64,000 bases of DNA from Bacteroidia bacterium (GTDB lineage: Bacteria; Bacteroidota; Bacteroidia; J057), in NCBI GenBank assembly GCA_041391665.1, contig JAWKNO010000001.1, forward strand, positions 2,728,001 through 2,792,000. The letters are read 5' to 3'. A model generated the notes under the pieces. That model searched no databases and was not told the origin of the DNA. It worked only from the letters and a program-made list of their open reading frames with translations. The position numbers and the translations under genes are program-made. Positions 51,879 to 60,057 of this stretch are shown in pieces (positions within the stretch are counted from its first letter, which is position 1; every line of letters starts with the position of its first letter).

Positions 51879-53114
51879 ATGCGCATTTTACTCAATCTGA
51901 ACCAATCGCTTGATGCCATCCGCGCCAATTTACTTCGCGCCGGTATCACGATTTTCATTATCGCTCTCGGCATTACGGCACTTGTGGTCGTCATGACTTC
52001 GATTGCAGGGGTAAAAAGCGCTATGATGAACAGTTTCTCTTCCCTGGGTTCTAATACATTTAAAATCCAGAATATGGCTTCTCAGGTCATGTTTCACGGT
52101 GGGGGAGGGCAGCGGGTCGTCAAATATCCGGCCATCGACTACCGGGATGCTACAGAGTTTAAAAAGCAATACGAACATCTGGCGGTTGTAAGCATCAGTG
52201 GGTCTGCTGGTGGCGCATTCAAGCTTAAGTACCGGGAAAATACTACCAATAACAATATTCAGCTTCTGGGGGTGGATGAAGACTACCTGAAAACAGCTCG
52301 TTATGACCTTGCTGAAGGGAGAAGTTTGTCTGAAGAAGATGTCTCACTTGGGAAAAATGTCATCGTCATCGGCGCAGAAGTAAAAGATATGCTGTTTCCT
52401 TTCGAGTCGGCCGTCGGCAACTTTGTAACGGTTGATGGCAATATGTACAAGGTCATTGGGGCATTTGCCAAAATGGGTACGTCCGGAATGTTTGGCGGCG
52501 ATAAGATCGGTATGATTCCCATTTCCACTGCCAGAAACCATTTTCCCAATATGGGCTCCCTGACGCTGAATATTTTTGCCACTGACCCTGCCAGAATGGA
52601 CTATCTGATGGAAGAGGCCCGGGGAATTTTTCGGCTGGTAAGAAAGGTAAGAGCTGATCAGGACGATAATTTTGCCATCACCAAAAGTGATTCTTTTGTC
52701 AGCCAGTTTCTCGATCAGATGAAAGTGCTGACAATTTCTGCTCAGGTCATTGCGATGATTACCCTGATGGGGGCATCCATTGCTTTGCTCAATGTCATGC
52801 TCGTATCTGTCACTGAGCGCACCAACGAAATCGGGGTGAGAAAGGCCATGGGCGCTTCCAGACGCAATATTTTATATCAGTTTTTATTCGAAGCCATTGT
52901 CATCTGCCAGTTGGGGGGATTGCTCGGTATTTTGATGGGGTTATTTGTCGGTAACCTGATCAGCACCCTGATGTTTAATACAGGCTTTGTTGTGCCGTGG
53001 AATTGGATTTTCATCGGCCTGATCTCCTGCCTGGTGGTCGGTGTTGGCTCCGGCTATTATCCTGCCTGGAAAGCGGCACGGGTGGACCCGATCGAGTCGC
53101 TCCGGTACGAATAG
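51879..53114 (+). CDS. MacB/FtsX-type ABC transporter permease
   Basis: 411 aa with four transmembrane segments: one at the N-terminus (LLRAGITIFIIALGITALVV), a long periplasmic core (about 45-280) and three at the C-terminus (QVIAMITLMGASIALLNVML, FEAIVICQLGGLLGILMGLF, IFIGLISCLVVGVGSGYYPA). The C-terminal signature is YYPAWKAARVDPIESLRYE. It should couple cytoplasmic ATP hydrolysis by a separate ATPase to movement in the periplasm, as in lipoprotein, peptide or efflux transport. No ATPase gene is adjacent. It is convergent with a small lipoprotein gene, 1 bp apart. Confidence 0.9.
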   Translation: MRILLNLNQSLDAIRANLLRAGITIFIIALGITALVVVMTSIAGVKSAMMNSFSSLGSNTFKIQNMASQVMFHGGGGQRVVKYPAIDYRDATEFKKQYEHLAVVSISGSAGGAFKLKYRENTTNNNIQLLGVDEDYLKTARYDLAEGRSLSEEDVSLGKNVIVIGAEVKDMLFPFESAVGNFVTVDGNMYKVIGAFAKMGTSGMFGGDKIGMIPISTARNHFPNMGSLTLNIFATDPARMDYLMEEARGIFRLVRKVRADQDDNFAITKSDSFVSQFLDQMKVLTISAQVIAMITLMGASIALLNVMLVSVTERTNEIGVRKAMGASRRNILYQFLFEAIVICQLGGLLGILMGLFVGNLISTLMFNTGFVVPWNWIFIGLISCLVVGVGSGYYPAWKAARVDPIESLRYE

Positions 53115-53115
53115 A

Positions 53116-53637
53116 TTACATCTCCCGAAAAGAGTGAATCAGCTTGTCCATGTCTGGTTCGTATTGCGCCAGGTTTCTTTCTGTTGTCCAGACCAAAAGT
53201 TGATACAGGTGTTCTTTTCCTGCAATCATGACGAGTTTATAATAAATAGACTCCCCTTTTACCGTTCCGCTCACATGGCCTTCCAGCGCTTCCAGTCCGT
53301 TGATCTTTAATTCTTTGGGGCCGGGCGCTAATGGTTCATGAACATCTATCAGCAGGTTTTCGATATGGAAGTCATAATAATCTTCCAGCGTTCCTGCATT
53401 GCCTTTATTGTTATTTTTAAGATCCTCCCAGGTATTGTATCTGATAATGGCATACACTTCTTTGTGTTTATTGGCGAGTTGTACCTGGGCATCGCTGTTG
53501 AGCGAAGCGGTTGCTTCCAGGTAATCGGGTACAGTAAGGGCAAATAAGCCATTAAACAATTGATTTTCATAGCTGGTCGCGCAGCCTGTAGCTAAAAGAG
53601 CCAGAGCAAATCCCAAAGTGAAAATTTGTCGCTTCAT
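53116..53637 (-). CDS. Small lipoprotein of unknown function
   Basis: 173 aa from MKRQIFTLGF (an ATG two codons upstream is possible). The lipobox is ATGC. The mature part has an alpha/beta pattern (KEVYAIIRYNTWEDLKNNNK, SGTVKGESIYYKLVMIAGKE, YQLLVWTTERNLAQY) ending in MDKLIHSFREM, which recalls the PsbP/Mog1 or DcrB-like fold of small stress proteins. Function is unknown. The gene is separated from the permease by 1 bp. Confidence 0.75.
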   Translation of the reverse strand: MKRQIFTLGFALALLATGCATSYENQLFNGLFALTVPDYLEATASLNSDAQVQLANKHKEVYAIIRYNTWEDLKNNNKGNAGTLEDYYDFHIENLLIDVHEPLAPGPKELKINGLEALEGHVSGTVKGESIYYKLVMIAGKEHLYQLLVWTTERNLAQYEPDMDKLIHSFREM

Positions 53638-53784
53638 ACCCAAAATTGGCGCGAAAACTCCTGAACTCCAAACCGGGAGGAAATCCTTTCCAAAATTTTA
53701 GATCTTTTCCCAATGTTAACTTAATGTTAAGTAATTGTTTTTTTTAAGTTAATTTTTTATTACCTTAGTGTAAAGATAAAGATT

Positions 53785-53934
53785 ATGATCGCCATATTAG
53801 AAAAAATCAACACCATTACCCATCGGGTACATCTGGATCTGGAGGCGATCGCCTTATTTGGTGGTAGCCTGCTTATCGCTCTGGCTCTCACAGCGATCTG
53901 TGAGACCTGTGGTATTAATATTTTCGCTGTCTGA
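53785..53934 (+). CDS. Small membrane protein, 49 aa
   Basis: ATG at 53785 opens a 49-codon frame ending in TGA at 53932-53934. The product starts MIAILEKINTITHRVHLDLE and has one hydrophobic segment (IALFGGSLLIALALTAIC) followed by two cysteines in CETC. Upstream lies an AT-rich stretch with a possible promoter (TTG at 53735-53737, then TACCTTAG at 53761-53768). It is convergent with the ABC permease gene, 6 bp apart. It matches no family I recognise, and coding status is uncertain. Confidence 0.45.
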   Translation: MIAILEKINTITHRVHLDLEAIALFGGSLLIALALTAICETCGINIFAV

Positions 53935-53940
53935 TGGTAT

Positions 53941-56358
53941 TTAATCCTGCCGGATCGCATCTACGGGATTTGCAGTTGCTGCCTGATATGACTGCCAGGC
54001 GACGGTTCCCCATGCGATAAATAAAGCCACCATTCCTGCCAATACAAACGAAACCCATCGTATATCTCCCTGATAGGCAAAGTTGTCCAGCCAAAATACG
54101 CTGATCGAAATATAGGCCAGTACAACACCGCCTGTTATTCCGGCAATCACCAGCAGGGAAAATTTATTTGTCAGCAGTAAAATAATCTGTGGTACAGTTG
54201 CACCCAGCACCTTGCGAATGCCTATTTCCCTCGATCTTTGTTCGGTAGTAAATGATGTCAACCCAAATAATCCCAGCGCAGCAATCAGTATCGCCAGCAG
54301 CGAAAAATAGCCGATCACTTTGCCCAGCCGATCTTCTCCTTCGTATTGACTGTTGAAATTTTCATCGACAAATTCATATGTAAATGGAAATCCTTCCCGG
54401 AGAAATGCCCACTGCGCTTCGAGATATTCCAGCGTCTGCTGCCTTGCGCCTTCGTGAATGCGGAAAACCAGACTACCTGCGCGACCGTCTGTGATCATGA
54501 ATATCACCGGCGCTATCGGCTGTCTCAGGTTTTCGAAGTGAAAGTCTTCTGTTACGCCAACTACAATCCCGGTTCTGTCTCCATATTCCATCTTTTTCCC
54601 GATGGCGGCTTCCGCATTTTCCCAGCCAATCGCCTTGACAGAAGATTCATTGATGATAAATGCATGCAGGGAATCACTGGCGAGGTTCCTGTCAAAGTCT
54701 CTGCCCGCCGCCATTTTTACCTCAAGGGTTGATAAATAATCGTGCCCTACATGGATGTCTGCGATCCGGAAGTCAACGGTTTTCATTTCTCCGTTTATTT
54801 CGGCAGTTGCTCCCTGTGAGTCCAGCAGCCTGCCCGAAGGCACCCGGCTGGCAAGCGATATGTCTGTGATTCCGGGCTGGGTCAGCCATTGGGTTTTGAG
54901 CGACTCAAAACGGTTATAGATATCGTCATTGGAAGGCAAAATTACCAGATTCTCCCGGGTAAATCCCAGGGGTTTATTTTTCATAAACTTCAACTGATCC
55001 TGTACCATCATTACTCCGGCAATCAGTGCCACCGATATGCTAAACTGAACCACCACAAGCGACGAGCGCAAAAACGAGCCTTTGCCCCCTGAAAATAACT
55101 TCCCTTTCAATATCGCCACCGGCTCAAAGGAGGATAAGTACAGCGCCGGATAACTCCCTGCCACCAGTCCCACAACCAGGGTCAATACCAGCAATCCGGG
55201 TAAGGTCCACGGATCGTTCAGAAAGGAGATATGAAGGTCTTTTCTGAAAAAATTGTTGAACCACGGGAGAAGCAGCTCCACGATACTCACCGCCAGAATC
55301 AGCGCAAAAACTGCCAGCAATACAGACTCTGTGATAAATTGCCGGATCAGATTTCCCCTGAACGCACCGATCACTTTTCGAAGCCCGATTTCTTTGGCGC
55401 GGGTAGAGGAGCGGGCCGTAGAAAGATTGATAAAATTGATGCAGGCAATCAGCAGGATCAGAAAAGCCACCACGGAGAAAAGATATACATAGTTGATATC
55501 GCCATTTTCTTCAATTTCTGAGTCCAGATGCGAGTGAAGGTGGATTTGTGTTAATGGCATCAATCTCAATGCGTTATATTTAGATGCTGGCTGTCCATTC
55601 CACAAACCCAGGTGCTTGTATAAAAAATCCGGAAAACGGCTTTCCAGCTCCTTGGGTTTTACGCCTTTAGCCAGGAGCAGATATGTGGGAAAATTGTTAC
55701 TGCCAAAATTTTTCATCAGTTCTTCCCTTCCGAAAAAATTCTCCAACGAGATAAAAGAACAAAGCGCATGAAAAGAAAAATGAGAATTAACCGGTACATC
55801 TTCCATAATACCGGTTACTTTCATATCCGCCATATTATTGTAGTTGATCGTCTGGCCTATGGCAGGCTTGTCTCCAAAATATTTTTGAGCGGTACTCTGA
55901 GTCAGTACCAGCGAATTGGGTTCTGAAAGGGCGGTTTCCCAATCCCCTTCCAACATCTTCCAGGAAAAAACTTTTCCTATGTCGCTGTCTGCAAAAAACA
56001 GTTGGTCTTCTACCAGTTTTTTTTCGCCAATGACGAGCAATGGGTTGTAGTCCTGCACAAATCTCACAGCTTCTTCAATCTCGCCTTCAAAATCGCCTTC
56101 CAACAGCGGGCCAAATGGCGGTGCAACCATGCCAAGGTGAAGACTGGTCTGTCCGTCCTCATTAAACCATTCCCGTGAGACGCGGTAGATCCTGTCAGAT
56201 TGCTCGTGATACCGGTCAAAGGACAATTCGTCCCTCACCCACAAAATAATCAGCAGACAAGCCGCCATGCCGGTCGCTAGTCCGACAATATTGATGAATG
56301 TATGCACTTTCTGACGTTGCATACTTCTGAGCGCTGTTTTAAGATAGTTTTTCAGCAT
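53941..56358 (-). CDS. Double-module MacB/FtsX-type ABC permease
   Basis: 805 aa, the typical Bacteroidota duplicated permease: N-terminal helix after MLKNYLKTALRSMQRQKVHT, periplasmic core (about 45-280), three helices (VAFLILLIACINFINLSTAR onward), a second N-terminal-like helix (LRSSLVVVQFSISVALIAGV), another periplasmic core and three more helices ending with AATANPVDAIRQD. Motifs RAKEIGLRKVIGA and RSREIGIRKVLGA mark the two FtsX modules. It probably works with a LolD/MacB-like ATPase encoded elsewhere, for lipoprotein or peptide export. A dispersed repeat copy lies just upstream. Confidence 0.9.
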   Translation of the reverse strand: MLKNYLKTALRSMQRQKVHTFINIVGLATGMAACLLIILWVRDELSFDRYHEQSDRIYRVSREWFNEDGQTSLHLGMVAPPFGPLLEGDFEGEIEEAVRFVQDYNPLLVIGEKKLVEDQLFFADSDIGKVFSWKMLEGDWETALSEPNSLVLTQSTAQKYFGDKPAIGQTINYNNMADMKVTGIMEDVPVNSHFSFHALCSFISLENFFGREELMKNFGSNNFPTYLLLAKGVKPKELESRFPDFLYKHLGLWNGQPASKYNALRLMPLTQIHLHSHLDSEIEENGDINYVYLFSVVAFLILLIACINFINLSTARSSTRAKEIGLRKVIGAFRGNLIRQFITESVLLAVFALILAVSIVELLLPWFNNFFRKDLHISFLNDPWTLPGLLVLTLVVGLVAGSYPALYLSSFEPVAILKGKLFSGGKGSFLRSSLVVVQFSISVALIAGVMMVQDQLKFMKNKPLGFTRENLVILPSNDDIYNRFESLKTQWLTQPGITDISLASRVPSGRLLDSQGATAEINGEMKTVDFRIADIHVGHDYLSTLEVKMAAGRDFDRNLASDSLHAFIINESSVKAIGWENAEAAIGKKMEYGDRTGIVVGVTEDFHFENLRQPIAPVIFMITDGRAGSLVFRIHEGARQQTLEYLEAQWAFLREGFPFTYEFVDENFNSQYEGEDRLGKVIGYFSLLAILIAALGLFGLTSFTTEQRSREIGIRKVLGATVPQIILLLTNKFSLLVIAGITGGVVLAYISISVFWLDNFAYQGDIRWVSFVLAGMVALFIAWGTVAWQSYQAATANPVDAIRQD

Positions 56359-56379
56359 AGTGCTTATAAATTTTCCTCT

Positions 56380-56424
56380 TCCTTCTTAGCAGATGCGTGA
56401 ACCGGAGAATCTGTGATCGAAAAT
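56380..56424 (-). repeat. Dispersed copy of the 6.6-7.0 kb repeat unit
   Basis: On the minus strand this reads TTTTCGATCACAGATTCTCC then GGTTCACGCATCTGCTAA, which matches exactly 18 bases (56403-56386) of units 1 and 4 of the array at 6624-7063, with a similar upstream TTCGATCA word. It sits between the double permease and lysS promoter regions. Confidence 0.65.
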
Positions 56425-56569
56425 CCGTTTCATCACTTTGCAAACAATATGAGTTTCTCAGAGGCAGATAAGACAGGAGAAATTACTATAAAGGTTGTAT
56501 GAAACGAATACATTTCCTCGCTTTAGCAATTTTCCCATAGGATACTGCTCATTTTCCATGAAAAATCCC

Positions 56570-56577
56570 TACTTTTG
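56570..56577 (+). promoter_or_regulatory. -7 promoter box of lysS
   Basis: TACTTTTG is an exact TAnnTTTG match, 27 bp before the ATG of lysS. The -33 region has no clear TTTG. Confidence 0.5.
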
Positions 56578-56604
56578 CAGCGCTTTTCAGCAGAAATCTA
56601 TATT

Positions 56605-58332
56605 ATGAGCGATCATCATTTTTCCGATCAGGAAATCATCCGAAGAGAAGAGCTTCAACAGCTTCGAAACCTGGGCATCAACCCCTATCCCGCCGAACTA
56701 TTTCCCGTAAATATCAAGGCGAAGGACATCGAAGAAGGTTTTGAAGCCGGAAAAGAAGGCTTTGACAACCTCTGCCTTGCCGGCCGCATCACCACCAAAC
56801 GGGTGATGGGCAAAGCCTCTTTCGCCGAACTCGAAGATTCCTCCGGGAAAATACAAATCTATATCGCCCGCGACGAAATCTGCCCCGGCGAAGACAAAAC
56901 CCTCTACAACGAAGTATTCAAACGCCTGACTTCCCTCGGCGACATCGTGGGTATCAGGGGCGAAGCTTTTATCACCCAGACCGGTGAAAAAACCGTGAAG
57001 GCGACGGAATTTGTGATCCTCTCCAAAATTCTGCGCCCGATTCCCTTTTCCAAAGAGACTGACGAAAAACTCTACGAAACCTTTACCGATACCGAGCAGC
57101 GCTACCGCATGCGTTATCTCGATATGATCCTCCACCCCAAAGTGAGGGAAACCTTCCGCAAACGCACCACGCTGGTGCAGACCATGCGCGAATACCTCAA
57201 CGAAAAAGGGTACCTCGAAGTGGAAACGCCCATTCTCCAGCCCCTCTACGGAGGCGCTGCGGCCCGGCCGTTTAAAACCCACCACAATACCCTCGACATG
57301 ACCCTTTACCTCCGCATTGCCAATGAGTTGTACCTCAAAAGGCTGATTGTGGGCGGTTATGACGGGGTGTATGAATTTTCCAAAGACTTCCGCAACGAAG
57401 GCATGTCGCGTTTCCACAACCCCGAGTTTACCCAGGTGGAACTGTATGTGGCGTATAAAGACTACGAATGGATGATGAACCTCGTGGAAGAAATGGTCGA
57501 AAAAGTCGCCATCGCCGTCAACGGAAATACGAAGGTTCAGGTAGGCGAAAACATCATTGACTTCAAACGCCCGTGGAAACGATACACCATGTACGAATCC
57601 ATCCAGGCATTTACCGGTATAGACATCTCCGAAATGGATGAAGCCGGGTTGCGTCAGGTCGCTCACAGCCTGCATATACCCGTGGACGATACCATGGGCC
57701 GGGGCAAACTGATTGACGAAATATTTGGCGAAAAAGTCGAACCGAACCTTATCCAGCCGACCTTTATCACCGACTACCCGGTAGAGATGAGTCCGCTGGC
57801 CAAAAAACACCGGAGCAAACCCGGACTGGTAGAGCGGTTTGAGGCCATTTGCAACAGCAAGGAGATTTGCAACGCCTTCTCCGAACTCAACGACCCGATA
57901 GACCAGCGCGAGCGGTTTGAGGAGCAGTTGGAGCTTGGCAAACGCGGTGACGACGAGGCCATGTTGCTCGACGAAGACTTTCTCCGGGCACTGGAGTACG
58001 GCATGCCGCCGACGGCGGGGCTGGGCATCGGCATAGACCGGCTGAGCATGATCATGACCAATTCGGCCTCGATTCAGGACGTGCTGTTTTTCCCACAGAT
58101 GAAACCCGAGAAAAAAGCCGCAGTGGTTTCCAAAGACGATTTTATCGCCGCAGGCGTGGCCGAAGAATTTGCCGCCCTCGTAATGGAAACCGGCATCCGC
58201 ACCGTGCAGGCCCTAAAAGAAGCCAACCCCAACAAACTCCATCAGGACGTATGCGGGCTGATCAAAAAGAAAAAACTCGACCTGCGCAAACCCGCGAAAG
58301 AAGAAGTGGAGAATTGGGTGAGGGGGAATTAA
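56605..58332 (+). CDS. lysS: Lysyl-tRNA synthetase, class II
   Basis: 575 aa from MSDHHFSDQE; an alternative frame extends ten codons into the promoter. An N-terminal OB-fold anticodon domain (LAGRITTKRVMGKASFAELE) is followed by the class II core: motif 2 FSKDFRNEGMSRFHNPEFT, the TDYPVEMSPLAKKH segment and motif 3 GIGIDRLSMIMTNSASIQD. A C-terminal extension of about 70 residues (SKDDFIAAGVAEEFAALVME) goes beyond the usual 500 aa and contains helix-hairpin-like repeats, as is common in Bacteroidota LysS. It is strongly biased to C-ending codons, consistent with high expression. It converges on the first T9SS paralogue, 1 bp apart. Confidence 0.95.
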   Translation: MSDHHFSDQEIIRREELQQLRNLGINPYPAELFPVNIKAKDIEEGFEAGKEGFDNLCLAGRITTKRVMGKASFAELEDSSGKIQIYIARDEICPGEDKTLYNEVFKRLTSLGDIVGIRGEAFITQTGEKTVKATEFVILSKILRPIPFSKETDEKLYETFTDTEQRYRMRYLDMILHPKVRETFRKRTTLVQTMREYLNEKGYLEVETPILQPLYGGAAARPFKTHHNTLDMTLYLRIANELYLKRLIVGGYDGVYEFSKDFRNEGMSRFHNPEFTQVELYVAYKDYEWMMNLVEEMVEKVAIAVNGNTKVQVGENIIDFKRPWKRYTMYESIQAFTGIDISEMDEAGLRQVAHSLHIPVDDTMGRGKLIDEIFGEKVEPNLIQPTFITDYPVEMSPLAKKHRSKPGLVERFEAICNSKEICNAFSELNDPIDQRERFEEQLELGKRGDDEAMLLDEDFLRALEYGMPPTAGLGIGIDRLSMIMTNSASIQDVLFFPQMKPEKKAAVVSKDDFIAAGVAEEFAALVMETGIRTVQALKEANPNKLHQDVCGLIKKKKLDLRKPAKEEVENWVRGN

Positions 58333-58333
58333 T

Positions 58334-59983
58334 TCAGATTTCCCTAATCATTTTCTTTATTACCGATCTCTTCCCCTGCCCAAGCCGCAGCAGATAAAAC
58401 CCATCCGGCAGCACTGGCACGGATAGGCGGAAGGGAAAAATATTGTCTTCTATAAGCATCTGCGTCTTCCATATTTCCCGGCCCGACAAGTCAAATAAGC
58501 TTAGATTCAGCGGCCCTAACACAAAATCTCCCCAAAGGAAGATATGATCCTCAAAAGGATTGGGATATACCGTCCACTCTGCGGGAGGTTGAGGAAGTGG
58601 TGGGAGACTGTCGCGGTGGAGTTGGGCGACAAAAACATCCATATAAGCAGGGAAGACATTGAGTACGAGTGTAGAGTCAAAAAAAAGCCCGTTGTAATTG
58701 TACCCACCGGCAAGGGTAACGTCGCCTTTTGTATTACCTTCGATCTGTAAAAGCCGATGATCAGAAATGTTTTTTATCGCCCGAACCCAAACCAGATTTC
58801 CTGTTGTATCATACCGGGCAATCAGCAATTGCTCTTCACGGGGGGAGGTAAAAGTACTATCCCCGATGGTGATGGTGTGGGAGAATGATCCTGCCAGGTA
58901 TAACTGCCCCCGGTTGTAGAAGAGGGAAGGGTTATTAAAGAAGCCATTTACCGGTTTTTTCACCCATTGGACTCGTCCTTCTGAAGAATATTTTGCCAGA
59001 TATTTGGCTCGCCCCAGATTTACGATAAGTGTATCAAATAAAACACTATCGCTCATGCTTCCTGTGAAATAGATGTTTCCTCTTTCATCAAGGGTCATAT
59101 CCCAAATATCTGTTCCGTTAAACAGTTCCGACCATTGATACTTCCCGTTGGCATCCAGTTTCAGTAAAAAGTGATGGGAGGAAAGTCCGAGGGAAAGCAT
59201 GTTGCCCTGAACAATCATGGTATCCCCAAAATAACCGGTGAGAAAAAGTTCGCCCTGCCGATTGGGTTCTATTTCCTTTATTGCCCTTGCTCCCGAACCC
59301 GGAAACACGCACTCAGTAAGGTATTGAGGATGAAATACAGAATCTAATCGGGCAATAAAAAACTGACCCGGGCCATTCGTTTTGAGGAATAATTCGTCAC
59401 TAAAAATAAGACTGTCCGAGTTTGTGATCCCGGCTATGTATAAATTATCTCTTCTATCTGTAGAAATTTGGTATAACCAGGAAATGGCTTGTCCGTTAGG
59501 ATGAAAAATAGCTAGAATACTACCTTGAGGAGAAATTTTTGCAATAAAAAAGTCTAAGGGGTTATAAAAAGATTTTTTGGGATTATTCGCTTGCAAGAAG
59601 ACTCCCCCTACATCTATTTTCCCCGAAAACCCCGCCCCGAGAAACACATTTCCCTGGCTGTCGAGTGCGAGGGCTTTGCCTTGATCCACTCCGCCTCCGC
59701 CCAATACCTTTGCCCACTGCAACACCCCCACCGAGTCGTACTTAGCCAGAAAAATATCGGAAGTATCGGGGCTGGCAGCGGGAAAACAGAGGGTGTCGAA
59801 GCAGATAAAATCCGTAAAAGAGCCGGTGACATACACACTTCCGTCTTCGGCCACGACGAGGTCGGCGAGGTCGTCGTCCTGCCAGCCGCCCATACTTCGC
59901 GCCCACTCAAACTGCGGCGGTATCTGCGCGGCCACCACAAGGCGCAGGCACAGAAAAGTAAGGATCAGGAGAGGTGTTTTCAT
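58334..59983 (-). CDS. SBBP-like propeller T9SS protein, tandem copy 1
   Basis: 549 aa from MKTPLLILTF; the longer frame reads into the 3' end of copy 2. The signal peptide is cleaved near AAQIPP. Beta-propeller repeats of the type DIFLAKYDSVGVLQWAKVLGG fill residues 20-440. The type A sorting domain is at the end (VYPNPFEDHIFLWGDF to SVIKKMIREI). The first 165 or so and the last 90 residues are nearly identical to copy 2, while the middle differs. Both copies are exactly 549 aa. It is probably a secreted surface protein with variable ligand-facing blades. Confidence 0.85.
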   Translation of the reverse strand: MKTPLLILTFLCLRLVVAAQIPPQFEWARSMGGWQDDDLADLVVAEDGSVYVTGSFTDFICFDTLCFPAASPDTSDIFLAKYDSVGVLQWAKVLGGGGVDQGKALALDSQGNVFLGAGFSGKIDVGGVFLQANNPKKSFYNPLDFFIAKISPQGSILAIFHPNGQAISWLYQISTDRRDNLYIAGITNSDSLIFSDELFLKTNGPGQFFIARLDSVFHPQYLTECVFPGSGARAIKEIEPNRQGELFLTGYFGDTMIVQGNMLSLGLSSHHFLLKLDANGKYQWSELFNGTDIWDMTLDERGNIYFTGSMSDSVLFDTLIVNLGRAKYLAKYSSEGRVQWVKKPVNGFFNNPSLFYNRGQLYLAGSFSHTITIGDSTFTSPREEQLLIARYDTTGNLVWVRAIKNISDHRLLQIEGNTKGDVTLAGGYNYNGLFFDSTLVLNVFPAYMDVFVAQLHRDSLPPLPQPPAEWTVYPNPFEDHIFLWGDFVLGPLNLSLFDLSGREIWKTQMLIEDNIFPFRLSVPVLPDGFYLLRLGQGKRSVIKKMIREI

Positions 59984-60057
59984 AACAGAAATTAGGCAGA
60001 ATATTGGAGAGTGGCAAGTTTTTGGGGAAAGGGTATAAAAATCGGGGATCCAGTCTG

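Noticed and set aside
56698..57810. 370-aa open frame antisense to lysS
   Set aside because: It mirrors a strongly C-biased codon pattern in a highly expressed gene; no family motif is visible, and lysS is certain.
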